Origin: Lepiota brunneoincarnata
Taxonomy: Eukaryota > Basidiomycota > Agaricomycetes > Agaricales > Agaricaceae
Direction of reading: 5' to 3'
Length of the DNA: 64,000 nucleotides
Assembly: GCA_023014365.1 (NCBI GenBank)
Contig: JAEBUN010000021.1
Span: 806,001 to 870,000, forward strand
Shown: positions 44,164-54,307 of the stretch, in pieces
Layout of the letters: every line of letters begins with the position of its first letter
Position numbering within the stretch: position 1 is the stretch's first letter
The notes under the pieces: generated by a model
The model's input: the letters and a program-made list of their open reading frames with translations, nothing else
Database searches by the model: none
Told to the model about the DNA's origin: nothing
Position numbers and translations under genes: made by a program

Positions 44164-47100
44164 TCGGCAGTCCTCAGGCCTCTGCACAGACTGAGGATCG
44201 CATTGAACTCTGCTGTGCTCCAGAGAGTTTCCGTCTCAATGCGTCCGCTCTTTCCGATCCAAACTCTCTTCATATTACATTAACTTCTCCTTTAGTTACT
44301 TTGTTACCCTCTGTTTCCGCTCCTGTACTCTCCGCTTCGGACCCGCTTTCTACAATGGACAATGTAGTTAGTTCTGACTTTTCTTCGTCTTTTTCTCCTT
44401 TCAAAGCTCTTGTTGATAGTGGTTCTACTCACTGTTTTGTGGACTCTTCTTTCGTTCGTTCTCATAGTATTCCAACCTCGTCCATCCCGGCTATTGAACT
44501 TCGGTTATTTGATGGGACCTCAAACGCCTACATTACGGAACTTGCGCAACTGCCTGTATCCTTCCCCTCCGGTGAATCTATCATTTTGGACACTTATGTC
44601 ACCCAGCTCGACTCTTCCTGTTCTGTAGTCTTAGGACACAACTGGCTCACCCGCTACAATCCGTTGATTGACTGGGCTTTGGGCAGTATTACTTTCCGGC
44701 CATCCCTACTCGAGAATCCTGCTTCCGTCTCTACCTGCGTCGCACCCGCATCGGCTCCGCCTATGGCCGCCCCTGACTCTCCTGACCTAGGTTCACCACC
44801 CCTGTCCGGGACCTCGTCCCAATCTGTCCCCCTTGCGAAACCGCACATCTCCTTGATAAATGCTCCTGCCTTTATCCGCGCTGCCAAGCTCCCTGGCTCC
44901 CAACAATTCCGAATCAATCTTTCCGCCGCCTCCGCATCGGCCGCGTCCTCTTCTGTCTCCGAGGAACCGCCTGACCTCTCGTCCATCCCCGAGGAATACC
45001 ACGAGTTCGCTGACGTTTTCAGTAAATCGCGTGCTGACACACTTGCTCCACACCGCCCTTACGACCTCCAGATTAACCTAGAGGATGGCGGTCAGCCTCC
45101 GGTCGGTACCATTTACTCCCTTTCACAATCGGAGCTTGGAGCTCTACGTGATTTTATTGACGAACATTTATCTATTGGTTTCATCCGCCCCTCCACTTCC
45201 CCTCATGGAGCCCCGGTCCTCTTCGTCAAGAAAAAGGACGGCTCCCTCCGCTTATGCGTTGATTTTAGAGGTCTCAACCGTATTACCAAGAAGGACCGCT
45301 ATCCCCTTCCGCTCATCTCCGACCTCTTAGACTCCCCTCGCAAAGCTCGCGTATATACCAAGATCGACCTCCGCCACGCCTACCATCTTGTCCGCGTTGC
45401 TGACAGCGACGAATGGAAGACCGCCTTTTGGACCCGCTACGGCTCCTTCGAATGGATGGTTATGCCTTTCGGCCTCACCAATGCCCCCGCCACCTTCCAG
45501 CGGTTCATGAACGATATATTCAAGGACATGCTCGACGTCTGCGTTACTATCTACCTTGACGACATTCTGATATACTCCGACAACCATAGTATCCATCGTG
45601 ACCAAGTCAAGGAGGTCCTCAAGCGGCTCCGCCAACACGGTCTATACGCCCGCCCTGACAAATGCCAGTTCCACTCTGACACAGTGGAATATCTCAGCTA
45701 CATTCTCTCCCCCGACGGCCTCTGAATGGACCAATCTAAAGTCAAGACCATCCAGGAGTGGCCTGAGCCTAAGAAAGTCAAGGACATCCAGTCCTTCTTA
45801 GGCTTCGCCAATTTCTACCGTCGCTTCATTCACGGATACTCCGACATCGTCGTTCCGCTCACTCGCCTCACCCGCAAAGACGTGAAGTGGAATTTTACTG
45901 ATGATTGTCGCGAGGCCTTTAACTCCCTGAAGGAAGCATTTATCTCCGCCCCCGTCCTCACTCCTTGGGTCCCCGACGCTCAGATCATTGTCGAGACCGA
46001 CGCCTCCGACTACGCCCTTGCAGCAATCCTCTCTATCGTCACCGACGATGGGGAGGTCCATCCCGTTGCATTCCATTCCCGCACCTTTAACACGGCCGAA
46101 CTCAACTATGACACTCACGACAAGGAACTCCTGGCAATATTCGAAGCCTTTCGCATCTGGCGGCACTATCTCGAAGGTGCCCCCCTTGCTATTGATGTGG
46201 TCACTGACCACAAGAACCTCAAATACTTCTGCACCACCAAGATCCTGACTCGCCGCCAAGCTCGTTGGTCCGAGTTCCTATCCCAATTCCACCTCGTCAT
46301 CCGTTTCCGACCCGGCCGCCTCGGCACCAAGCCTGACGCCCTAACTAGACGATGGGACGTCTACCCTAAAGGGGGGAATAGCGACTATGCATCAGTCAAC
46401 CCACACAACTTCCGGCCTGTGTTCACTCACGAACAGCTCGTGGCCTCTGTCCGTGCCACCACTCTTTACGCCCCTTCCCTTCGCGCAGCTGTAGTCATGG
46501 ACCTCGATCAGCTACACCGCGATATTCTCGCCGCCCTACCAGCGGATCCGACCGCTTCCGCCCATCTTGCCAGCCCAGAAGGCCGTTGGTCAGTTAATGA
46601 TAAAGGTTTCCTCCTCTTAGACGACAGAATCTACGTCCCTGACACCGACAATCTCTGACTTCGGGTCCTCCAGTACAAGCATGATCACGTCCTAGCCGGC
46701 CACTTCGGTCAGAATAAAACGCTGGAACTCATCCGGCGCGAATACACCTGGCCTAGCGTCCGCACCTTCGTCAAGGATTTCTGTAAGTCTTGCGTCACCT
46801 GTATGAGGTCTAAACCCCAGCGCCATCACCCCTACGGTCTCCTTAAGCAACTCCCCATCCCCGAACGCCCTTGGAATTCAATCTCCATGGACTTCATCGA
46901 AAAACTTCCCGCCTCCTCCGGCTATGACGCCATCCTGGTAATCGTTGACAGACTCACCAAGCAATCCCTCTTCATCCCGACTTATGATACCGTCACCTCC
47001 TCCGACCTCGCCCGCCTATTCGTCCTCCACGTCTTCTCCAAGCACGGCGTACCCGAACATGTTACCTCCGACCGCGGCTCCGAATTCGTCTCCCACTTCT

Positions 47101-47966
47101 TCCGCTCATTGGGACAAGCCCTTGACATGAAGCTACATTTCACCTCGGGCTACCATCCAGAAGGCGACGGACAAATGGAACGCACCAACCAGACCCTCGA
47201 ACAATACCTTCGGGTCTATTGTAACTACCAACAGGACAATTGGTCCGAATTACTACCCCTAGCTGAGTTTGCTTACAACAACGCTCCTAGTGCCACCACC
47301 GGTATCTCCCCATTCTTCGCTAATAAAGGATACCATCCGAACATCACAGTTCATCCTGAACGCGATCTTGCCTCCGCCTGGGCCCGCCATTTTGCTGTTG
47401 ATCTCGACGACCTACATACCACCCTGAAGTCCGAAATAGCGCTAGCCCAGCAACGTTATCAGACCTCCGCCGACGCCCGCCGACTCCCCGCCCCGGACTT
47501 CAAGGTTGGACAAAAGGTATTCGTGAAAGCCCAATTCTTCCGCACCACCTGTCCCTCCAAAAAACTCTCTGAAAAGTACCTTGGGCCTTATGAGATCATT
47601 GCACAAGCAGGTACTCACTCCCTTACACTCCGACTTCCCGACTCCATGCGTGGAGTACACCCAGTCTTCCATGTTTCCATGCTCGAACCAGCCACACCTA
47701 ACACCATACCTGCCCGATCGGATCCGCCGCCCGCGCCGGTTTCCATTGACGGTGAACCAGAATACGAGATTGCCCGCATCGTCGACTCTAAGATCGATCG
47801 GCGCCGCGTGTGCAAGCTCCTCTATAAAGTCATCTGGTTAGGTTACGAAGACACTGAAGAAGAGTCCTCGTGGTTGCCAGCCACCGAGCTTGAACATGCT
47901 ATAGATCTCGTAGAGGCTTTTCATTCCTCTTACCCTGCAAAGCCTGGTCCTCTTCACTCACTTTGA
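44157..47966 (+). pseudogene. pol: Gypsy B Pol with chromodomain; two in-frame TGA codons
   Basis: About 1270 codons in one frame. Protease ALVDSGSTHCFVDSSF about residue 85; RT with YTKIDLRHAYHLVRV, MPFGLTNAPATFQRF and YLDD about 465; RNase H ETDASDYALAAILS about 615 and TDHKNLKYF; integrase zinc motif HDHVLAGHFGQ..CVTCM and DDE core (SMDFIEKLP, TSDRGSEFVS, HPEGDGQMERTNQ); chromodomain EYEIARIVDSKI..VIWLGYEDTEEESSWLP about 1200-1260. TGA at 45723-45725 (..SPDGL-stop-MDQSK) and 46656-46658 (..DTDNL-stop-LRVLQ) break it; both would be CGA if one C-to-T change is reversed. Otherwise it is intact. Confidence 0.92.
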
Positions 47967-48038
47967 GTTACTGACCACACATCGCACCAAGAAACAACCA
48001 TGTATTAAACAAACCAAAAAAAAAACAACCCCGTACAA

Positions 48039-49124
48039 CTACCTATCGGTGTCGTCTCCAGAGAGCCCGGGCGACCCATTCACTTCTTCCATCAAATCCT
48101 GCACCTCCTCCTCCGAAGCGGGCCCGACACTCCCCTCTGAACCCTCCGTCTCCGAAAAATTTCCACTCGACCAATTTCCGTCCACCTGAGCCTCCCAACG
48201 CCGTAGTTGCTCGTAGCGGCCAGCAAGCGACCCCATCTTGTCGACCTTTTCCCCCAACCGAGCGATGGACCGCTCAATTCGCACCTCCAGGATGTAGATT
48301 TTCTTGACGGTCTCCTGGTGCCTTTCTTCGATGAGCCGTTTCAACTCTACAAGGTCCATCAATTGGCATCCATCATAATACAGGATTCCTTACTCACCTT
48401 CGAATTGCTGGCCCGACAAACCACCGGCCCCGCTCGGCTCCGTCTCCTCTTGACCCCCGCACCGTTTTTTCATTTTGCTGCACCGACGGCAACTCCTGGT
48501 GTTACTAAGAAACTATCAGTATGTAGTCCGGAAATCCTCCAAAATGACTTACCCGCCGGCCACCTCACATGGGACCCCGTCTCGCTGGCACCTCCAGCAG
48601 GGATTCTCGCCCCCGAATACGTGCGCATGGCCCCGTCGCGGGGCCGCCCTTGCCTTTGCCTTCCCCTTACCCTTACCCCCTGAATCCCCGGAGTCCTCCT
48701 CCCCCTCTTCCTCCTCGTCCCTCGCCTCATCCCTATCCGTATATTCGGAATCCGACTCCTCCGTATCTACTTGCATCGGGTCTTCCGACAGACGGCTCGA
48801 CGAGGCCCCTGTGGTCGTCGCAACGAGTCGGGCCCAAATCGCCCGACGCTCTGCCTCGGCGGTTTCCTCTTGCTGCCTCCTGATCTCCTCCGCATATCGC
48901 TCCTTCGCGCGCTCTTCCGCTTGTCGCTGGCACAGCTCTATGAGCCGCCGTCGCTCCTCCTCTTGGCGCTCTATTGCCAGCCGCCGCTCCTCCTCCTCTT
49001 GCCGTTCCTCTTCTTCTAGCCTCTCGATTTTGAGCCGCTCTCGTTCCTCTCGCTCCGCCTTCTCTCTCAGTAATCGCGCCTTGCGCTCCGTAGCGGTCGG
49101 TTGACGGGATGGTTGTCTGCTCAT
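48039..49124 (-). CDS. Antisense accessory gene of gypsy B: coiled-coil plus Zn2Cys6-like cluster
   Basis: Three minus-strand exons, 49124-48553, 48504-48398 and 48346-48039, with 48- and 51-bp GT..AG introns in phase, giving 328 residues without stops. Residues ~12-100 are a highly charged Glu/Arg helix (coiled coil). Then come an acidic patch, a basic patch (GKGKAKARAAPRRG), and at 176-206 C-x2-C-x6-C-x9-C-x2-C-x6-C (CWRCQRDGVPC..CRRCSKMKKRC), the spacing of fungal binuclear zinc clusters. The first intron falls between Cys3 and Cys4. The C terminus has a second coiled coil (ERHQETVKKIYILEVRIERS). It starts 136 bp from the 3' LTR and converges on pol, ending 73 bp from the pol stop. The DNA-binding role is inferred from the cluster. 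Confidence 0.82.
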
Positions 49125-49246
49125 GGGGGTAGGAGGTCAAGTTGTGTCCTCTCAAATTCGAATCAGTTCACCTTTTTTTTTATACCCTCGTGGAATTTTC
49201 CGGTGGGCCCCGGTCTAGACCGCCTTGGGCCTCGAGGCTCGGCCCT

Positions 49247-49256
49247 AAAGGGGGGG
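49247..49256 (+). other. Gypsy B polypurine tract
   Basis: AAAGGGGGGG, three bases (CAC) before the 3' LTR. Confidence 0.75.
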
Positions 49257-49259
49257 CAC

Positions 49260-49920
49260 TGTCATATCCACACCAAACCTAGAGCTTAACCATTAGGCTT
49301 CGGCTTCTCGACTCCACGTGTGCTCCACATGACAACCCTATGCCCTCCGACTCGGCCCCGACTGGCTCCGACCGCAACCCTTCGCCCCGATCACGCGACC
49401 TACCTCTACATGTGCCACGACCACCTGACCCTCGGTGCTCCCATTGTCCAGTTCTCCATTCTCCGTCCGTAATCAGAATACGTTACCAGTCTCCATACCC
49501 GTACCGGTCTCCATTCCATTCGAAATTATTCGTAATCCGCTTGTAACCATATGGGTCTCCGCTTTGCTCCGCACGTAGTCAGTACGAGTCATCATTCGTC
49601 GAGCTAGTAGTATATATACCGTAGGCACTTGGCTTGTACTCCTCAGTCTGATAATCGAATCGAGCAGCGGACCAGTCCCCTGTTCCCTATCCTCCTCTCT
49701 CTCTGCCTCGCTCCGCTTCGGCCCCGACTTCCTGAAATACGGACTCGGACAGTAGGAGGGCACAGCACATAAGCTGAGGCCGCAAGTCCACTCTCTGCCC
49801 GAAGTACTCCGCCTCGGTACCGCCGTCTACGTACTGACGTCGTCCCGTCCCCCGGTTACCTTATACCAAGGATACCACCCCGACCCTCCGCTTCGGTTCC
49901 GACCCGCACCGGCTTTAACA
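49260..49920 (+). repeat. Gypsy B 3' LTR
   Basis: Same length and ends as the 5' LTR. The polypurine tract AAAGGGGGGG (49247-49256) plus CAC precedes it. Confidence 0.95.
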
Positions 49921-50236
49921 GTACATCAGAAGGACTATATTTAGCTTATGACTCACTCTCTTATCCCTGACTCATAATTACTCTGGTCTGTACATTTATA
50001 GTAGGAGCACAGCCACACTTAGTATCATATAAGGATAAAGTACATCACTATGTATCCTTATCTTAGTGTTATACAGTTCTTGCCTCCTATACCTCTTTGC
50101 CTTTAAAACTAGCTGGACTTATAGTGCTCCATTGTCTCCAAGTCACGCCTAGTAGGACAAGAACAAGTCTGTATAGACATCTTGCCTCAAACACCATGCT
50201 ACTCAAGAGCAAACCCCTAACCCAGGTAACACCAGA

Positions 50237-50605
50237 CTTCCTTGACATAGTTGAAACTCTCTGTCATTATCAGGATAGAGTCTGGTAAATGTTGTGACAG
50301 CAGGGAACACACTATGTCTTTGTCTCTGTTCCATTCTTGGATGTCTGCATCCATTCCTACAGGGACTGGGAGGGGTGGTAGATGTAGTGGTAAGGGTGGA
50401 ACATGGGTTGCTTCCATCAAAGTGACCCCATAGTCCTTTTCCACATATGACAGTATAGAAATGCATGGAGAATATTAGCCAGTTTGTGCCTTGGAGATTG
50501 AGGGGTGGTACAGAGGTGAAGAGATTGTCATTTATGGTATCCATTGTGTGTATGATGCATTGTAACAAGTATTAGAAAAATTTTAATGGGTTGGGGCCCA
50601 TAACC
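50237..50605 (-). pseudogene. Copia-1 gag N-terminal part and primer-binding site
   Basis: Minus-strand NWLIFSMHFYTVICGKGLWG at about 50485 and LLSQHLPDSILIMTESFNYV at about 50300 are the typical copia gag start. The frame continues at 41956 across LTR C. At 50605-50594 the minus strand reads GGTTATGGGCCC right after CTACA. This is one mismatch from the complement of the initiator tRNA-Met anticodon loop, the primer used by many copia elements. Stops and a shift are present. Confidence 0.75.
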
Positions 50606-51109
50606 TGTAGAGAAGGTATAAATGGGGTAAGATGTCACCCCTGGATACTTGTTTTGCTGGATCTCTAGTCTGGGATCTAGTGATCTGTAGGCTTAGGCTT
50701 GGAGCCTAAGCTAAGCTGGGCCCACTGTAATAGCCTTACAGAGCTTTGAGCCTGGCCTGGGATTTTGTAAGCCCTGGGCCAGCAGCCTATGCCCCAGCTT
50801 GGCCATCAGGTGGACTTGAACCTGAAAAGATAGCAGTACACAACATGCTCACAAAATATATAGCTTATCCTATGCCAAAAATTGTGCCAAGCATAATTTA
50901 CACCAAGATCAAAGCTTTTCAGGCTGAATGGACTCAATGGAGCCCAGATCTGATGGCCAAAGCCTAATCTGAAATGCAAACAGTACCCATCACTGGGCCT
51001 AGGCCCACCCTAAGCTCCTGTAAAAGGCCTGGCTTACATATATCTGTTTTTTTGTCACAGTCCTCCCCTGTTTTTATAAGTATGATGCTTACAATACCTG
51101 GAACCACAC
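50606..51109 (-). other. Presumed copia-1 5' LTR region, outer boundary not resolved
   Basis: On the minus strand an LTR-like end (..CTTCTCTACA) abuts the primer-binding site. A plus-strand TATAAAT near 50619 and many GGCCTGG/GGCCCA motifs are visible. I could not match the outer end to the 3' LTR remnant at 1995-2209. No gene is supported. Confidence 0.4.
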
Positions 51110-51429
51110 TGTTAGGGGAGTAAGTCAGCTGGAACCAAGATAATATTCAGGTGCTGATCACAATTGGCACATGTACTACTTATATACAGTAATGGTCTGC
51201 ACACAGACTGGGCAGTCAAACACTAAGTAACTACCAGTAATAATGTGCACAAACAATATACACACAATGATAATTGCACACAGGTTGCACTTGGAGATGG
51301 GGGTGGCTGAAGGCTGAGGCCAGGCTCAGGCATTGGGCATCAGCTAGAGTGGCTGAGCCCAGATGCCTTACCACAGACCCCTAGGCATACCTTGTGTAAG
51401 GGGGGGTGCACAAAGCCAGTCCCCTTACA
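51110..51429 (+). repeat. Solo LTR-like unit E, TSD CACAC
   Basis: 320 bp, TGTTAGGGGAG..CCCCTTACA, with an inverted GTTAGGGG/CCCCTTAC end. It is flanked by CACAC (51105-51109, 51430-51434). A second copy is at 62261-62582 with a different TSD. Confidence 0.9.
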
Positions 51430-51436
51430 CACACCC

Positions 51437-52720
51437 TGTGGTACAACTACATATAATAGGGGTCTGTTGGTAATTAATGGGGAGACAAACAATTGAGAAA
51501 GGAATGAAGGAAATAAAAGAAAATAACCCTTGAATTAGGGCAGAGTGAGTCCATAAGAATAAGAATAAGTCCAGTCCATAGGTCCATTTGTACAATGCCA
51601 TAGCTTGTTCAGGATTGACTGTTATGAACAGTCCAAACAGAGAAGAGCTGGAGCAAGTATTCAACTTTACAAGATAGGTACAGGAGACCACAGACCAGTT
51701 ACAGGCACAGGAATATGAAGACAAAGAAGAGGAGTACGATAACACCATGCAGGACTTGGCAAGAGGTGCAGGAATGGAGATCACCCTAGAAGATATTCTG
51801 GAATACCCCAAGGAGGAAGGAGACAGCTATGGATTGACCAATCCAACCTCCAGCACAGATGGAAGCACTGAGAGAGTGGAGAGCAAGAATGAAGAAGAAT
51901 CCATGGAGATAGGATTGGGAGAAGAGATTATGAGTCAGAGGAAAGCAATGGAACATCACACAGCAGTGGAATGGAGAACAAGGACAGTGACTCATTGTAA
52001 GATATGAATAGCAGTAGTATGCCATCAGCTAGGATGTGCATCATGGTCAAGGCTGTGCAGGACAAGTAGAATAGCCCTATAATCTATAACAAGTATATGG
52101 TATCTCATAGGTATATAAAGGCTTGTACAAGTAGAGATTAAAGCCCTAAGCTTTATTCTTGTTAACAACAGTCATTAACCACTCTCTGCCCCAACTTGGC
52201 ATGTTCCCTTGTTATCTCATTGAGCACAATCCACTAAGCTCTACAAGGCCAACTATCTTGGACACCTTGTTGAGTGATTGAAGGCCTTCTCCAGTTATCT
52301 TTGGATACAGAAGGAGCAAGGATCATAACATTGACATTCAGGATCTTGGTGTGTAATTGTGTTATTTCTGTTGAAGCAGCAAGGCATAAGCAAAGTGGCA
52401 ATGGACACTCATGTTGAAGCTTGAGAGAGTTGCTGAGAGAAGATAAAAGTAAGTTGTAGAGCAAGTAGATTGTTCTAAGGTAATACAAGAAATGTAGAGC
52501 TGTATTTATACTTGTCAGAGTTCACAGCATGTACTACTCATGTAGATATGAAAGGAGTCATATGTATGCATAGTGAGTCATAGAGGTCAATGCAGTCAGA
52601 ACAAGTGAATGGCATTTCAAGCTCAAGACTACATATGACTAGGCATATGTCATAGAGTAAAGGCATGAGCACAAGACAGTGTCAGCAGCCAGAAAAGGAA
52701 AATATAAATTATTTTCAACA
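51437..52720 (-). repeat. Copia-2 3' LTR, split by LTR F
   Basis: On the minus strand it starts TGTTGAAAATAA at 52720 right after a polypurine-like tract (GAGTGAGGGAGAA). LTR F is inserted at 51620-52330. The outer end near 51437 (TGTGGTAC on plus) is a guess. Confidence 0.45.
51620..52330 (+). repeat. Complete solo LTR F with internal acidic ORF, TSD TTGAC
   Basis: 711 bp with 8-bp inverted ends TGTTATGA..TCATAACA, flanked by TTGAC (51615-51619, 52331-52335). An ORF-like frame begins with ATG at base 5 of the unit (MNSP.REE..EQVF.FTR) and continues, with one stop here, through EITLEDILEYPKEE and an acidic Glu/Ser tract. The same frame is recognisable in the copies at 1260-1635 and 58097-58487. 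LTR identity is inferred from ends and TSD; a non-autonomous DNA element is the alternative. Confidence 0.8.
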
Positions 52721-54307
52721 TTCTCCCTCACTCAGATGTTGGGAAGAGGAACTAGGAGGTAGAGTTTATAAACTCAATACCTAGCAAAGGACAGAAACAT
52801 TCAAACTTTGTTTGACCAAGGTTTTTCATCAAAAGATCAGCAGGATTTTCATTCCCATCAATTTGAGATACCACAATCAATTTATTCTCAACACATTCCT
52901 GAATATAATGATACTGGATATCAATATGCTTTGATCATCTTTCTGTTGCAGGATTAATGCTCAAGAAGATAGATCCCTTATTATCACCATTCAAAGGTAA
53001 AGTGGGAAGTTCAAACATGAGCTCATTTAATAAGGAGTGTATCCACATCAACTGATGGCTACAATCAGAGAGAGCCATATATTCTGCTTCAGTGGAAGAG
53101 AGTGTGACTGTTTTTGCTTGCAGCTAAGCCATGAAATAGCGCCAGAAGCAATGTTGATGAAATTTCCTATTACAGATCATTGCTTAATTGGATCTGATGC
53201 CCAATCTGAATCAGAATAACCAATTATTCCTTCACCCTTCTTTTCATCATAGATGATTTGATAGTTGGTTGTACTGAGCAAATAGTGGCAGATATATAGC
53301 ACTTTATCGTAATGCTCTTATTTAGGATTTACAGAAAATTGCACCAGATTGGTGATGGCATATGCAATACCAGGTTGCGTGCCAATCATAAGATACATCA
53401 AAGAACCAATAATCTGTTGGTACTTTTGTACAGAGATCTGGATTGACTTCTCCATCATTGATGGATGATTGGTAACCAGTGGGAAGTGGTGCAGGGAGCA
53501 GGTTGAGCAGTGACTCCAAAATGCTCTAGAACCTTTTGTAAATAACTCCATTGGTCAAGGTATATCTTTCAATTTTTCCTATTGTGTACAATACACATAC
53601 CAAGGAATTCTTTGGCTACACCAAGATCACAACAATCCCATCACTCCATAAATTCACCTTTCTTCTGGTTTAGAAGGGCAGAATTATTTCCCATAAAAAG
53701 TGCATCATTGATATAGACAACAGCAATCACAATATCACCAGTCTTTTTATCTTGATAGATATATAGGCCAGCATCAGATTTACATCACTTAAAGCCAAGT
53801 GTCTGCATAGATTCAGACATCTCATGCCACCAGGCTAAGCTGGCTTGCTTAAGGCTGTATAATGCATGTCATAACCTCCATACCATATTCTCTTTACCAG
53901 GAATATGAAATCCCTCTAGGTGTTCCATGTAGATTTCTTCATCCAGTTTGCCATTTACAAAGGCAGTTTTTACATCCAATGCTTTGATATCCCAGTCTTC
54001 AAGTGCTGCCAATGCAAGAAGTATTTCAGTAAATTTGTAGTGGACAACTGGAGAGAATAGCTCATCAAAATCAATACCTTCAATTTGAGAGAAACCTTTT
54101 GCCACTAAGTAAGCATGTTTATGGCCATCAGATTTTTCAGCAAAAACCCAATGGTTTTGGATAGCCTTTCAACCTTTTGGGAGTGGCATCAAATCATATA
54201 CTTTGTGCTTCTTTAATGCTTCTAATTCCTTAAGGCATGCCTTTTAACCATTCATTGCATGATGCTTTAGAAAGCTTCATTAAATCATGGAAATTGGTAG
54301 GTACATG
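52721..54307 (-). pseudogene. Copia-2 reverse transcriptase/RNase H fragment, decayed
   Basis: Minus-strand RT blocks: QIEGIDFDELFSPVVHYKF and DVKTAFVNGKLDEEIYME at about 54080-53915, and YQQIIGSLMYLMIGTQPGIA at about 53430-53360. RNase H remnants follow toward 52750. Frames are broken by stops. The upstream half (gag to integrase) is missing, cut off by the gypsy C sequence at about 54308. Confidence 0.75.

Larger units (their letters stand above)
42043..49920 (+). mobile_element. Gypsy B: 7.88-kb chromovirus, TSD GTACA
   Basis: Two 661-bp LTRs (42043-42703 and 49260-49920) differ at about seven positions by eye, all C/T or G/A. GTACA flanks it at 42038-42042 and 49921-49925. gag and pol are on the plus strand, with a C-terminal chromodomain. 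An antisense spliced gene fills the space between pol and the 3' LTR. Two TGA codons inactivate pol. Confidence 0.95.
41962..50231 (+). repeat. Solo LTR C split by gypsy B, TSD CCAGA
   Basis: Left part 41962-42042 (starts TGTTATCAGAAA) and right part 49926-50231 (ends CAGGTAACA) together make 387 bp, matching LTR C. CCAGA flanks it at 41957-41961 and 50232-50236. Removing it rejoins the copia-1 gag frame (VKEVW-DAIVQEF). Confidence 0.93.
2210..50605 (-). mobile_element. Copia-1: ancient Ty1/copia element, about 4.25 kb internal region split over 48 kb
   Basis: Pieces at 50605-50237, 41956-39763, 7598-7356 and 3643-2210 read in the normal copia order on the minus strand: gag, zinc knuckle, protease, integrase, reverse transcriptase, RNase H. 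At each gap the host reading resumes across a target-site duplication: CCAGA for LTR C, ATT for CACTA, CTCTGGGG for hAT. The joined internal length (~4.25 kb) is normal for copia. All pieces carry stops and frameshifts. It is the oldest layer of the nest. Confidence 0.85.

Noticed and set aside
45723..46658. Programmed readthrough or selenocysteine at the two TGA codons in gypsy B pol
   Set aside because: They fall in RNase H-linker and integrase-linker positions where relatives have an ordinary residue, and single CpG transitions explain them.
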